Part shown: positions 11,173 to 25,197 of the stretch, one piece after another
Layout: every line of letters starts with the position of its first letter
How positions within the stretch are numbered: the first letter of the stretch is position 1
Source: Chamaelirium japonicum
Taxonomy: Eukaryota > Streptophyta > Magnoliopsida > Liliales > Melanthiaceae
Direction: 5' to 3'
Length of the DNA: 64,000 nucleotides
NCBI GenBank assembly: GCA_947650365.1
Contig: OX393549.1
Location: forward strand, 28,053,209-28,117,208
Position numbers and translations under genes: made by a program
Notes under the pieces: generated by a model
The model's input: the letters and a program-made list of their open reading frames with translations, nothing else
The model's database searches: none
Told to the model about the DNA's origin: nothing

Positions 11173-11520
11173 ATGGATACATTCGTGCGAATGAATTAGA
11201 ATGAATCATACGAGTGAGTAAGAATGGATCGTACGAATGAAATAGAATGGATTGTGCGAATGAATTAGAATGGATCGTACGAATGAATTAGAATGGATCG
11301 TGTGAAAGAATTAGAATGGATTGTATGAATGAATTAGAATAGATCGTATGAGTGAATTAGAATGGATCGTACGAATGAATTAGAATGGATCGTACGAATG
11401 AACTAGAATGGATACATTCGTGCAAATGAATTAGAATGGATCGTACGAATGAATTAGAATGGATCGTATGAATGAATTAGAATGGATCTTACGAATGAAT
11501 TAGAATGGATCGTACGAATG
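11173..11520 (+). repeat. Satellite block, forward, 348 bp
   Basis: Same length and junctions at both ends as 14728-15075; the two are copies 3,555 bp apart. It ends GAATG joined to CACGATCCATGC. Confidence 0.91.
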
Positions 11521-12135
11521 CACGATCCATGCTAATTCATTCGTTCGATCAATTCTAATTCATTAGCACGATCCATTCTAATTCATTCGTACGATTCAAT
11601 CTAATTCATTCGCACGATCCATTCTAATTCATTCGTACGATCCATTCTAATTCTTTCACACGATCCATTCTAATTCATTCGGACGATCCATTCTAATTCA
11701 TTCGTACGATCTATTCTAATTCATTCGTACGATCCATTCTAATTTCATTCGTACGATCCATTCTAATTCATTTGCTCGAATGTATCCATTCTAATCCATT
11801 CGTACGATCCATTCTAATCCATTCGTACGATCCATTCTAATTCATTCGCATGAATATAACCATTCTAATTCATTCATTTGATCCATTCTAATTCATTCGT
11901 ACGATCCATTCTAATTCATTCGTCTGATCCATTCTAATTCATTCGCACGAATGTATCCATTATAATCCATTCGTAAGATCCATTCTAATTCATTCGTACG
12001 ATCCATTCTAATTCATTCGTACGATCCATTATAATTCATTAATATGATCCATTCTAATTCATTCGTACGATCCATTCTAATTCATATGCACAAAGGTATC
12101 CATTCTAATTCATTCGTACGATCCATTCTAATTCA
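11521..12135 (-). repeat. Satellite block, reverse
   Basis: Carries GCATGAATATAACC (near 11850), a variant of the GCATGAATGTAACC marker. It ends ATTCA joined to GGATCGTACG, as at 17584, 59060 and 61883. Confidence 0.9.
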
Positions 12136-12572
12136 GGATCGTACGAATGAATTAGAATGGATACATTCGTGCGAATGAATTAGAATTGATCGTACGAATG
12201 AATTAGAATGGATCGTGCGAATGAATTAGAATGGATCGTACGAATGAATTAGAATGGATCGTACGAATGAATTAGAATAGATCGTACGAATGAATTAGAA
12301 TGGATCGTACGAAGGAATTAGAATGGATCGTACGAATGAATTAGAATGGATATATTCGTGCAAATGAATTAGAATGGATCGTCTGAATGTATTAGAATGG
12401 ATTGTATGAGTGAATTAGAAATGATCGTACGAATGAATTAGAATGGATTGTATGAATGAATTAGAATGGATCGTACGAATGAATTAGAATGGATCATACG
12501 AATTAAGTAGAATGGATCATACGAATGAATTAGAATGGATCGTACGAATGAATTAGAATGGATACATTCGTG
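12136..12572 (+). repeat. Satellite block, forward
   Basis: About 19 monomers. It stops in the middle of a 28-bp form (ACATTCGTG), then reverse TCGCATGAATG; no palindrome of note. Confidence 0.9.
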
Positions 12573-12971
12573 TCGCATGAATGTAACCATTCTAATTCAT
12601 TCATTTGATCCATTCTAATTCATTCGTATGATCCATTCTAATTCATTCATCCGATCCATTCTAATTCATTCGTCCGATCCATTCTAATTCATTCGCACGA
12701 ATGTATCCATTCTAATTCATTCGTACGATCCATTCTAATTCATTCGTAAGATCCATTCTAATTCATTCGTATGATCCATTCTAATTCATTCGTACGATCC
12801 ATTCTAATTCATTCGCACGAATGTATCCATTCTAGTTCATTCGTACGATCCATTCTAATTCATTCGTTCGATCCATTCTAATTCATTCGCACGATCTATT
12901 CTAATTCATTCGTACGATGAATTCTAATTCATTCGCACGAATGTATCCATTCTAATTCATTCGTACGATCC
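12573..12971 (-). repeat. Satellite block, reverse
   Basis: Starts at the GCATGAATGTAACC marker. It ends CGATCC joined to TGAATTAG, the junction that also begins the large units at 38310, 41477 and 46047. Confidence 0.91.
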
Positions 12972-13138
12972 TGAATTAGAATGGATCGTACGAATGAATT
13001 AGAATGGATACCTTTGTGCATATGAATTAGAATGGATCGTACGAATGAATTAGAATGGATCATATTAATGAATTAGAATGGATCGTACGAATGAATTAGA
13101 ATGGATACATTCATGCGAATGAATTAGAATGGATCGTG
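12972..13138 (+). repeat. Satellite block, forward, 167 bp
   Basis: Contains GGATACCTTTGTGCATATG. Its length and both junctions equal those of 37557-37723. It ends at CGTGCACG (13135-13142). Confidence 0.92.
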
Positions 13139-14727
13139 CACGAATGTATCCATTCTAATTCATTCGTACGATCCATTCTAATTCATTAATATGATCCATT
13201 CTAATTCATTCGTACGATCCATTCTAATTCATATCCACAAAGTTATCCATTCTAATCCATTCGTAGGAACCATTCTAATCCATTCGTACGATCCATTCTA
13301 ATTCATTCGTACGATCCATTCTAATTCATTCGCTCGAATGTATCCATTCTAATCCATTCGTACGATCCATTCTAATCCATTCGTACGATCCATTCTAATT
13401 CATTCGCATGAATGTAACCATTCTAATTCATTCATTTGATCCATTCTAATTCATTCGTACGATCCATTCTAATTCATTCGTCCGATCCATTCTAATTCAT
13501 TCGCACGAATGTATCCATTCTAATTCATTCGTACGATCCATTCTAATTCATTCGTACGATCCATTGTAATTCATTCGTACGATCTATTCTAATTCATTCG
13601 TACGATCTATTCTAATTCATTCGTACGATCCATTCTAATTCATTCGCACGAATGTATCCATTCTAATTCATTTGTACGATCCATTCTAATTCATTCGTAC
13701 GATCCATTCTAATTCATTCGCACGATCCATTCTAATTCATTCATACGATCAATTCTAATTCATTCGCACGAATGTATCCATTCTAATTCATTCATACAAT
13801 CCATTCTAATTCATTCGCACAATCCATTCTAATTCATTCATACAATCCATTCTAATTCATTCGCACAATCCATTCTATTTCATTCGTACGATCCATTCTA
13901 ATTCATTCGTCCGATCCATTCTAATTCATTCGCACGAATGTATCCATTCTAATTCATTCGTACGATCCATTCTAATTCATTCGTACGATCCATTCTAATT
14001 CATTCGTAAGATCCATTCTAATTCATTCGTACGATCCATTCTAATTCATTCTTACGATCCATTCTAATACATTCGTATGATCCATTCTAATTCATTCGTA
14101 TGATCCATTCTAATTCATTCATACAATCCATTCTAATTCATTCGTACGAATGTATGCATTCTAATTAATTCGTACGATCCATTCTAATTCATTCGTATGA
14201 TCCATTCTTATTCATTCGCACGATCCAGTCTAATGGATTCGCACAATCCATTCTAATTCATTCGCACGAATGTATCCATTCTAATTCATTCGTACGATCC
14301 ATTCTAATTCATTAATATGATCCATTCTAATTCATTCGCACGATCCATTCTAATTCATTCGTACGATCCATTCTAATTCATTCGTACGATCCATTCTAAT
14401 TCATTCGCACGATCCATTCTAATTCATTCGTACAATCTATTCTATTTCATTCGTACGATCCATTCTTACTCATTCGTATGATCCATTCTAATTCATTCGG
14501 ACGAATGTATCCATTCTAATTTATTCGTACGATCCATTCTAATTCATTCATACGATCCATTCTAATTCATTCGTACGTTCCATTCTAATTCATTCGTCCG
14601 ATCCATTCTAATTCATTCGCACGAATGTATCCATTCTAATTCATTCGTACGGTACATTCTAATTCATTCGCACAATCCATTCTATTTCATTCGTACGATC
14701 CATTCTTACTCATTCGTATGATCCATT
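13139..14727 (-). repeat. Satellite block, reverse (1.6 kb)
   Basis: From about 14.1 kb it parallels 10.6-11.17 kb, including the CAGTCTAATGGATTCGCAC variant. It ends at ATCCAT-T-ATGGAT. Confidence 0.92.
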
Positions 14728-15075
14728 ATGGATAGATTCGTGCGAATGAATTAGAATGGATCATACGAATGAGTAAGAATGGATCGTACGAATGAAATAG
14801 AATGGATTGTGCGAATGAATTAGAATGGATCGTAGGAATGAATTAGAATGGATCGTGTGAAAGAATTAGAATGGATTGTATGAATAAATTAGAATAGATC
14901 GTATGAATGAATTAGAATGGATCGTACGAATGAATTAGAATGGATCGTACGAATGAACTAGAATGGATACATTCGTGCGAATGAATTAGAATGGATCGTA
15001 CGAATCAATTAGAATGTATCGTACGAATGAATTAGAATGGATCTTACGAATGAATTAGAATGGATCGTACGAATG
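14728..15075 (+). repeat. Satellite block, forward, 348 bp copy
   Basis: Copy of 11173-11520, with scattered single-base differences and the same right junction, GAATG-CACGATCCATGC. Confidence 0.92.
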
Positions 15076-16017
15076 CACGATCCATGCTAATTTATTCGTT
15101 CGATCAATTCTAATTCATTAGCACGATCCATTCTAATTCATTCGTACGATCCATTCTAATTCCTTCGCACGATCCATTCTAATTCATTCGTACGATCCAT
15201 TCTAATTCTTTCACACGTTCCATTCTAATTCATTCGTACGATCCATTCTAATTCATTCGTACGATCTATTCTAATTCATTCGTACGATCCATTCTAATTT
15301 CATTCGTACGATCCATTCTAATTCATTCGCTCGAATGTATCCATTCTAATCCATTCGTACGATCCATTCTAATCCATTCGTACGATCCATTCTAATTCAT
15401 TCGCATGAATGTAACCATTCTAATTCATTCATTTGATCCATTCTAATTCATTCGTACGATCCATTCTAATTCATTCGTACGATCCATTCTAATTCATTCG
15501 CACGAATGTATCCATTCTAATCCATTCATAAGATCCATTCTAATTCAGTCGTACGATCCATTCTAATTCATTCGTACGATCCATTCTAATTCATTAATAT
15601 GATCCATTCTAATTAATTCGTACGATCCATTCTAATTCATTGATTTGATCCATTCTAATTCATTCGTACGATCAATTCTAATTCATTCGTGCAATCTATT
15701 CTATTTCATTCGTACGATCCATTCTTACTCATTCGTATGATCCATTCTAATTCATTCGTATGATCCATTCTAATTCATTCGTACGATCCATTCTAATTCA
15801 TTCGTACGATCCATTCTAATTCATTAGCACGAATGTATCCATTCTAGTTCATTCGTACGATCCATTCTAATTCATTCGTACGATCCATTCTAATTCATTC
15901 GCACGATCCATTCTAATTCATTCGCACGATCCATTCTAATTCATTCGTACGATCCATTCTAATTCATTCGTACGATCCATTCTAATTCATTCGTACAATC
16001 TATTCTAATTCATTCGT
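15076..16017 (-). repeat. Satellite block, reverse
   Basis: The first 500 bp parallel 11521-12060 (GCATGAATGTAACC near 15401). It ends at CATTCGTACGAATG (16011-16024). Confidence 0.92.
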
Positions 16018-16879
16018 ACGAATGGAAACATTCGTGTGAATGAATTAGAATGGATCGTACGAATGAGTAAGAATGGATCGTACGAATGAAATAGAATGGA
16101 TTGCACGAATGAATTAGAATGGATCGTACGAATGAATTAGAATGGATCGTGTGAAAGAATTAGAATGGATTGTATGAATGAATTAGAATGGATCGTGCGA
16201 ATGAATTAGAATGGATCGTACGAATGAATTAGAATGGATCGTACGAATGAACTAGAATTGATCATACGAATGAATTAGAATGGATCATACGAATTAATTA
16301 GAATGGATCATACGAATGAATTAGAATGGATCGTACGAATGAATTAGAATGGATGCATTCGTGCGAATGAATTAGAATGGATCCTTCGAATGAATTAGAA
16401 TGGATCGTACGAATGAATTAGAATGGATACATTTGTACGAATGAATTAGAATGGATCGTATGAATGAAATAGAATGGATCGTACGAATGAATTAGAATGG
16501 ATCGTGCGAATGAATTAGAATGGATCGTACGAATGAATTAGAATGGATCGTACGAATGAACTAGAATGGATACATTCGTGCAAATGAATTAGAATGGATC
16601 GTACGAATGAATTAGAATGGATCGTACAAATGAATTAGAATGGATCTTACGAATGAATTAGAATGGATCGTACGAATGAATTAGAATGGATCGTACGAAT
16701 GAATTAGAATGGATACATTCGTGCGAATGAATTAGAATGGATCGGACGAATGAATTAGAATGGATCATACGAATGAATTAGAATGGATCGTGTGAAAGAA
16801 TTAGAATGGATTGTATGAATGAATTAGAATGGATCGTATGAATGAATTAGAATGGATCGTGCGAATGAATTCGAATAGA
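16018..16879 (+). repeat. Satellite block, forward
   Basis: Ends in inverted arms AATGAATTCG (16864-16873) and CGAATTCATT (16885-16894) around an 11-bp loop. Confidence 0.92.
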
Positions 16880-17584
16880 TCGTACGAATTCATTCTAATT
16901 CATTCATACAATCCATTCTAATTCTTTCACACGATCCATTCTAATTCATTCGTACGTTCCATTCTAATTCATTAGCACGATCCATGCTAATTCATTCGTT
17001 CGATCAATTCTAATTCATTAGCACGATCCATTCTAATTCATTCGTACGATCCATTCTAATTCATTCGCACGATCCATTCTAATTCATTCATAGGATCCAT
17101 TCTAATTCATTCATACGATCTATTCTAATTCTTTCGCACGAATGTATCCATTCTAATTCATTCGCACGAATGTATCCATTCTAATTCATTCGTACGATCC
17201 ATTCTAATTCATTCGTACGATCTATTCGAATTCATTCGCACGATCCATTCTAATTCATTCATATGATCCATTCTAATTCATTCATACAATCCATTCTAAT
17301 TCTTTCACACGATCCATTCTAATTTATTCGTACGATCCATTCTAATTCATTCGTACAATCCATTCTATTTCGTTCGTACGATCCATTCTTACTCATTCGT
17401 ATGATCCATTCTTATTCATTCGTATGATCCATTCTAATTCATTCGTACGATCTATTCTAATTCATTCGTACGATCCATTCTAATTCATTCGTACGATCCA
17501 TTCTAATTTATTCGCACGAATGTATCCATTCTAGTTCATTCGTATGATCCATTCTAATTCATTCGTACGATCCATTCTAATTCA
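16880..17584 (-). repeat. Satellite block, reverse
   Basis: Opens with the same variant series as 6258, 21485, 30452 and 52584. It ends ATTCA joined to GGATCGTACG. Confidence 0.92.
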
Positions 17585-18917
17585 GGATCGTACGAATGAA
17601 TTAGAATGGATACATTCGTGCGAATGAATTAGAATTGATCGTACGAATGAATTAGAATGGATCGTGCGAATGAATTAGAATGGATCGTACGAATGAATTA
17701 GAATGGATCGTACGAATAAACTAGAATGGAGACATTCGTGCGAATGAATTAGAATGGATCGTACGAATGAATTTGAATGGATCGTACGAATGAATTAGAA
17801 TGGATCTTACGAATGAATTAGAATGGATCGTACGAATGAATAAGAATGGATCGTGCGAATGAATTAGAATTGATCGTACGAATGGATTAGAATGGATCGT
17901 ACGAATGGATTAGAATGGATACATTCGAGCGAATGAATTAGAATGGATCGTACGAATGAATTAGAATGGATCATACGAATGAGTAAGAATAGATCGTACG
18001 AATGAAATAGAATGGATTGTACGAATGAATTAGAATGGATCGTACGAATGAATTAGAATGGATCGTGTGAAAGAATTAGAATGGATTGTATGAATGAATT
18101 AGAATGGATTATATGAATGAATTAGAATGGATATATTCGTGCGAATGAATTAGAATGGATCGTACAAATGAATTAGAATGGATCGTACGAATGAATTTGA
18201 ATGGATCATACGAATGAATTAGAATGGATCGTATGAATGAATTAGAATGGTTACATTCTTGCGAATGAATTACAATGGATCGTACGAATGGATTAGAATG
18301 GATCGTACGAATGGATTAGAATGGATATATTCGAGCGAATGAATTAGAATGGATCGTACGAATGAATTAGAATGGATCGTACGAATGGATTAGAATGGAT
18401 CCTACGAATGGATTAGAATGGATACCTTTGTGCATATGAATTAGAATGGATCGTATGAATGAATTAGAATGGATCATATGAATGAATTAGAATGGATCGT
18501 GTGAAAGAATTAGAATGGATTGTATGAATGAATTAGAATAGATCGTATGAATGAATTAGAATGGATCGTACGAATGAATTAGAATGGATCGTACGAATGA
18601 ATTAGAATGGATCGTACGAATGAATTAGAATGGATACATTCGTGCGAATGAATTAGAATGGATACATTCGTGCGAAAGAATTAGAATAGATCGTATGAAT
18701 GAATTAGAATGGATCCTATGAATGAATTAGAATGGATCGTGCGAATGAATTAGAATTGATCGTACGAATGAATTAGAATGGATCGTGCTAATGAATTAGA
18801 ATTGATCGAACGAATGAATTAGCATGGATCGTGCTAATGAATTAGAATGGAACATACGAATGAATTAGAATGGATCGTGTGAAAGAATTAGAATGGATTG
18901 TATGAATGAATTAGAAT
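17585..18917 (+). repeat. Satellite block, forward (1.3 kb)
   Basis: Contains GAATGGATTAG-type monomers near 17880-17930 and 18290-18420, and GTGCTAATG / TTAGCATGG near 18788-18836. Confidence 0.92.
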
Positions 18918-19389
18918 TAATTCGTACGATCCATTCGAATTCATTCGCACGATCCATTCTAATTCATTCATATGATCCATTCTAATTCATTCGTACGATC
19001 CATTCTAATTCATATGCACAAAGGTATCCATTCTAATCCATTCGTAGGATCCATTCTAATCCATTCGTACGATCCATTCTAATTCATTCGTACGATCCAT
19101 TCTAATTCATTCGCTCGAATGTATCCATTCTAATCCATTCGTACAATCCATTCTAATTCATTCGTAAGATCCATTCTAATTCATTCGTACAATCCATTCT
19201 AATTCATTCGTACGATCCATTCTAATTCATTCGCACGAATGTATCCATTCTAGTTCATTCGTACGATCCATTCTAATTCATTCGTACGATCTATTCTAAT
19301 TCATTCGTACGATCCATTCTAATTCATTCGTACGATCAATTCTAATTCATTCGCACGAATGTATCCATTCTAATTCATTCGTACGATCC
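18918..19389 (-). repeat. Satellite block, reverse
   Basis: Begins TTCGTACGATCCATTCG and ends with the CGATCC-TGAATTAG junction. Confidence 0.91.
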
Positions 19390-20295
19390 TGAATTAGAAT
19401 GGATCGTACGAATGAATAAGAATGGATCGTACGAATGAGTAAGAATGGATCGTACGAATGAAATAGAATAGATTGCACGAATGAATTAGAATGGATCGTA
19501 CGAATGAATTAGAATGGATCGTGTGAAAGAATTAGAATGGATTGTATGAATGAATTAGAATGGATCGTACGAATGAATTAGAATGGATCGTACGAAGGAA
19601 TTAGAATGGATCGTACGAATGAATTAGAATGGATCGTACGAATGAATTAGAATAGATCGTACGAATGAATTAGAATGGATCGTACGAAGGAATTAGAATG
19701 GATCGTACGAATGAATTAGAATGGATATATTCATGCAAATGAATTAGAATGGATCGTATGAATGTATTAGAATGGATCGTATGAGTGAATTAGAATGGAT
19801 CGTACGAATGAATTAGAATGGATCGTATGATTGAATTAGAATGGATCGTGCGAAAGAATTAGAATGCATTGTATGAATGAATTAGAATGGATCGTATGAA
19901 TGAATTAGAATGGATCGTGCGAATGAATTAGAATGGATCGCATGATCCATTCGAATAGAATGAATCGTATGAATGAATTAGAATGGATCGGGCGAATGAA
20001 TTAGAATGGATTGTAGGAATGAATTAGAATGGATCGTATGAATGAATTAGAATGGATCGTGCGAATGAATTAGAATGGATCGTGCGAATGAATTAGAATG
20101 GATCGTACGAGTGAATTAGAATGGATCGTACGAATGAATTAGAATGGATCATACGAATGAATTAGAATGGATCATACGAATGAGTAAGAATGGATCGTAC
20201 GAATGAAAAAGAATAGATTGTACGAATGAATTAGAATGGATACATTCATGCGAATGAATTAGAATGGATCGGATGATTGAATTAGAATGGATCGT
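19390..20295 (+). repeat. Satellite block, forward, with a fold-back
   Basis: Holds the second GAATGGATC-GCAT-GATCCATTC fold-back at 19931-19952. It ends at ATCGTACGAT (20291-20300). Confidence 0.91.
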
Positions 20296-20479
20296 ACGAT
20301 TCATTCTAATTCATTCGTACGATCCATTCTAATACATTCATACGATTCATGCTAATTCATTCGCACGATCCATTCTAATTCATTCGTACGATCCATTCTT
20401 ATTCATTCATACGATCCATTCTAATTCATTCGCACAATCCATTCTAATTCATTCGTACAATCCATTCTAATTCATTCGT
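20296..20479 (-). repeat. Satellite block, reverse, 184 bp
   Basis: Eight monomers. It ends at CATTCGTATGAATG (20473-20486), the usual palindrome with one CpG transition. Confidence 0.9.
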
Positions 20480-21484
20480 ATGAATGGATCGTACGAATGA
20501 ATTAGAATGGATCGTGTGAAAGAATTAGAATGGATCGTATGAATGAATTAGAATGGATCGTACGAAGGAATTAGAATGGATCGTACGAAGGAATTAAAAT
20601 GGATCGTACGAATGAATTAGAATGGATCGTACGAATGAATTAGAATAGATCGTACGAATGAATTAGAATGGATCGTACGAAGGAATTAGAATGGATCGTA
20701 TGAATGAATTAGAATGGATATATTCGTGCAAATGAATTAGTATTGATCGTATGAATGTATTAGAATGGATCGTATGAGTGAATTAGAATGGATCGTACTA
20801 ATGAATTAGAATGGATCGTATGAATGAATTGGAATGGATACATTCGTGTGAATGAATTAGAATGGATCGTATGAATGAATTAGAATAGATTTTGTGAATG
20901 AATTAGAACTGATCGTACGAATGAATTAGAATGGATACATTCGTGCTAATGAATTAGAATGGATTGTATGAATGAATTAGAATGGATCGTACGAATGAAC
21001 TAGAATGGATACATTCGTGCGAATGAATTAGAATGGATCGTACGAATGAATTAGAATGGATCGTACGAATAAATTAGAATGGATCTTACGAATGAATTAG
21101 AATGGATCGTACGAATGAATTAGAATGGATCGTACGAATGAATTAGAATGGATATATTCGTGCGAATGAATTAGAATGGATTGGACGAATGAATTAGAAT
21201 GGATCATACGAATGAATTAGAATGGATCGTACGAATGAATTAGAATGGATCGTACGAATAAATTAGAATGGATACATTCGTCCGAATGAATTAGAATGGA
21301 TCATACGAATGAGTAAGAATGGATCGTACGAATGAAATAGAATAGATTGTATGAATGAATTAGAATGGATCCTACGAATGAATTAGAATGGATCGTGTGA
21401 AAGAATTAGAATGGATTGTATGAATGAATTAGAATGGATCGTATGAATGAATTAGAATGGATCGTGCGAATGAATTCGAATGGA
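20480..21484 (+). repeat. Satellite block, forward
   Basis: Contains GATTTTGTGAATG near 20890, shared with 23160 and 59690. It ends in AATGAATTCG / CGAATTCATT arms at 21469-21499. Confidence 0.92.
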
Positions 21485-22432
21485 TCGTACGAATTCATTC
21501 TAATTCATTCATACAATCCATTCTAATTCTTTCACACGATCCATTCTAATTCATTCGTACGTTCCATTCTAATTCATTAGCACGATCCATGCTAATTCAT
21601 TCGTTCGATCAATTCTAATTCATTAGCACGATCCATTCTAATTACGATCCATTCTAATTCATTCGCACGATCCATTCTAATTCATTCATAGGATCCATTC
21701 TAATTCATTCATACAATCCATTCTAATTCATTCGCACGAATGTATCCATTCTAATTCATTCGTACGATCAGTTCTAATTCATTCACAAAATCTATTCTAA
21801 TTCATTCATACGATCCATTCTAATTCATTCACACGAATGTATCCATTCTAATTCATTAATACGATCCATTCTAATTCATTCGTACGATCCATTCTAATTC
21901 ACTCATACGATCCATTCTAATACATTCATACGATCCATTCTAATTCATTTGCACGAATATATCGATTCTAATTCATTCGTATGATCCATTCTAATTCCTT
22001 CGTACGATCCATTCTAATTCATTCGTATGATCTATTCTATTTCATTCGTACGATCCATTCTTACTCATTCGTACGATCCATTCTAATTCATTCGTCCGAT
22101 CCATTCTAATTCATTCGCACGAATGTATCCATTCTAATTCATTCGTTCGATCAATTCTAATTCATTAGCACGATCCATTCTAATTCATTCATACGATCCA
22201 TTCTAATTCATTCGCACGATCCATTCTAATTCATTCGTAAGATCCATTCTAATTCATTCGTACGATCCATTCAAATTCATTTGTACGATCCATTCTAATT
22301 CATTCACACGAATGTATCCATTCTAGTTCATTCGTACGATCCATTCTAATTCATTCATACAATCCATTCTAATTCATTCGCATGAATGTATCCATTCTAA
22401 TTCATTCGTACGATCAGTTCTAATTCATTCGT
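21485..22432 (-). repeat. Satellite block, reverse
   Basis: Ends in AATTCATTCG-TG-CGAATGAATT (22422-22443), a near-palindrome with a 2-bp centre, seen only here at this arm length. Confidence 0.92.
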
Positions 22433-23965
22433 GCGAATGAATTAGAATGGATCCACCGAATGAGTTAGAATGGATCATACGAATAAATTAGAATGGATTG
22501 TACGAATGAATTAGAATGGATTGTGCGAATGAATTAGAATGGATCGTATGAATGAATAAGAATGGATCGTACGAATGAATTAGAATGGATCGTACGAACG
22601 AATTAGAATGGATACATTCGTGCGAATGAATTAGAATGGATCATACGAATGAGTAAGAATGGATCGTACGAATGAAATAGAATGGATTGTACGAATGAAT
22701 TAGAATGGATTCGTACGAATGAATTAGAATGGATACATTCGTGCGAATGAATTAGAATGGATCATACGAATGAGTAAGAATGGATCGTACGAATGAAATA
22801 GAATAGATTGTACGAATGAATTAGAATGGATCCTATGAATGAATTAGAATGGATCGTATGAATGAATTAGAATGGATCGTATGAATGAATTAGAATGGAT
22901 CGTACGAATGAATTAGAATAGATCGTACGAATGAATTAGAATGGATCGTACGAAGGAATTAGAATGGATCGTACGAATGAATTAGAATGGATATATTCGT
23001 GCAAATGAATTAGAATGGATCGTATGAATATATTAGAATGGATCGTATGAGTGAATTAGAATGGATCGTACGAATGAATTAGAATGGATCATATGAATGA
23101 ATTAGAATGGATACATTCGTGTGAATGAATTAGAATGGATCGTATGAATAAATTAGAATAGATTTTGTGAATGAATTAGAACTGATCGTACGAATGAATT
23201 AGAATGGATACATTCGTGTGAATGAATTAGAATGGATTGTATGAATGAATTAGAATGGATCGTACGAATGAATTAGAATGGATCGTATGAGTGAATTAGA
23301 ATGGATACGAAGGAATTAGAATGGATCGTACGAAGGAATTAGAATGGATCATACGAATGAAATAGAATGGATCGTACGAAGGAATTAGAATGGATCGTAC
23401 GAAGGAATTAGAATGGATCGTATGAATGAATTAGAATGGATATATTCGTGCAAATGAATTAGAATGGATCGTATCAATGAATTAGAATGGATCGTATGAG
23501 TGAATTAGAACGGATAGTACGAATGAAGTAGAATGGATCATATGAATGAATTAGAATGGATACATTCGTGCAAATGAATTAGAATGGATCGTATGAATGA
23601 ATTAGAATAGATTGTGCGAATAAATTAGAATGGATCGTACGAATTAATTGGAATGGATACATTCGTGCGAATAAATTAGAATGGATTGTATGAATGAATT
23701 AGAATGGATCGTACGAATGAATTAGAATGGATCGTACGAATGAATTAGAATAGATTGCACGAATGAATTAGAATGGATCGTACGAATGAATTAGAATGGA
23801 TCGTACGAAGGAATTAGAATGGATCGTACGAATGAATTAGAATGGATCGTACGAAGGAATTAGAATGGATCGTACGAATGAATTAGAATGGATTGTACGA
23901 TTGAATTAGAATGGATCATACGAATGAGTAAGAATGGATCGTATGAATGAATTAGATTGGATCGT
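22433..23965 (+). repeat. Satellite block, forward (1.5 kb)
   Basis: Includes short forms lacking part of a monomer (GGATACGAAGG near 23305) and several GAAGGAATTAG variants. It ends in the GGATCGTACGATCC palindrome (23959-23972). Confidence 0.92.
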
Positions 23966-23992
23966 ACGATCCATTCTAATTCATTAGCATGG
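23966..23992 (-). repeat. Single inverted monomer with hairpin
   Basis: One reverse monomer in a forward array. Its arms ATTCTAATTCATTA (23973-23986) and their complement at 24000-24013 flank a 13-bp loop. This is a slightly damaged form of the hairpin at 31925-31971. Confidence 0.88.
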
Positions 23993-25186
23993 ATCGTGGT
24001 AATGAATTAGAATGGAATATACGAATGAATTAGAATGGATCATAGAATTGATCGTACGAATGAATTAGAATGAATTAGAATGGATCGTACGAATGAATTA
24101 GAATAGGTCATAGGAATGAATTAGAATGGATCGTGCAAATGAATTAGAATGGATACATTCGTGCGAATGAATTAGAATGGATCGTGCGAATGAATTAGAA
24201 TGGATCGTACGAATGAATTAAAATGGATATATTTGAACGAATAAATTAGAATGGATCATACGAATGAATTAGAATGGATCGTACGAATGAATTAGAATCG
24301 ATAGTGCGAATGAATTAGAATCGATCGTACGAATGAATTAGAATGGATCGTACGAATGAATTAGATCGTACGAATGAATTAGATCGTACGAATGAATTAG
24401 AATGGATCGTACGAATGAATTAAAATGGATACATTCGAGCGAATGAATTAGAATAGATCGTAGGAATGAATTAGAATGGATCGTACGAATGAATTAGAAT
24501 GGATACATTTGTGAGAATGAATTAGAATGGATCGTACGAATGAATTAGAATACATCATACGAAAGAATTAGAATGGATATATTCGTGCGAATGAATTAGA
24601 ATGGATCGTACGAATGAATTAGACTGGATCGTACGAATGAATTTGAATGGATACATTTGTGCGAATGAATCTAAATGGATTGTATGAATGAATTACAATG
24701 GATCATACGAATGAATTAGAATGGATCGTACGAATGAATTAGAATAGCTCATACGAATGAATTAGAATGAATCGTATGAATGAATTAGAATGGTTACATT
24801 CGTGCGAATGAATTAGAATAGATTGTACGAATGAATTAGAATGGATCGTACGAATAAATTAGAATGGATCGTTGGAATGAATTAGAATTGATCTTACGAA
24901 TGAATTAGAATGGATCGTACGAATGAATTAGAATGGATCGTACGAATGAATTAGAATGGATACATTCGTGCGAATGAATTAGAATGGATCGGACGAATGA
25001 ATTAGAATAGATCGTACGAATGAATTAGAATGGATCAAATGAATGAATTAGAATGGTTACATTCATGCGAATGAATTAGAATGGATCGTACGAATGGATT
25101 AGAATGGATCGTACGAATGGATTAGAATGGATACATTCGTGCGAATGAATTAGAATGGATTGTATGAATGAATTAGAATGGATCGT
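23993..25186 (+). repeat. Satellite block, forward (1.2 kb)
   Basis: Holds 18-bp monomers at 24361-24395 (TTAGATCGTACG, missing GAATG) and the GAATCTAAATGG segment. It ends in a 22-bp perfect palindrome at 25176-25197. Confidence 0.92.
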
Positions 25187-25197
25187 ACGATCCATTC
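25176..25197. repeat. 22-bp perfect palindrome at a switch
   Basis: GAATGGATCGT is followed at once by its reverse complement, centre 25186/25187. The same sequence recurs at 63388-63409. Confidence 0.93.
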
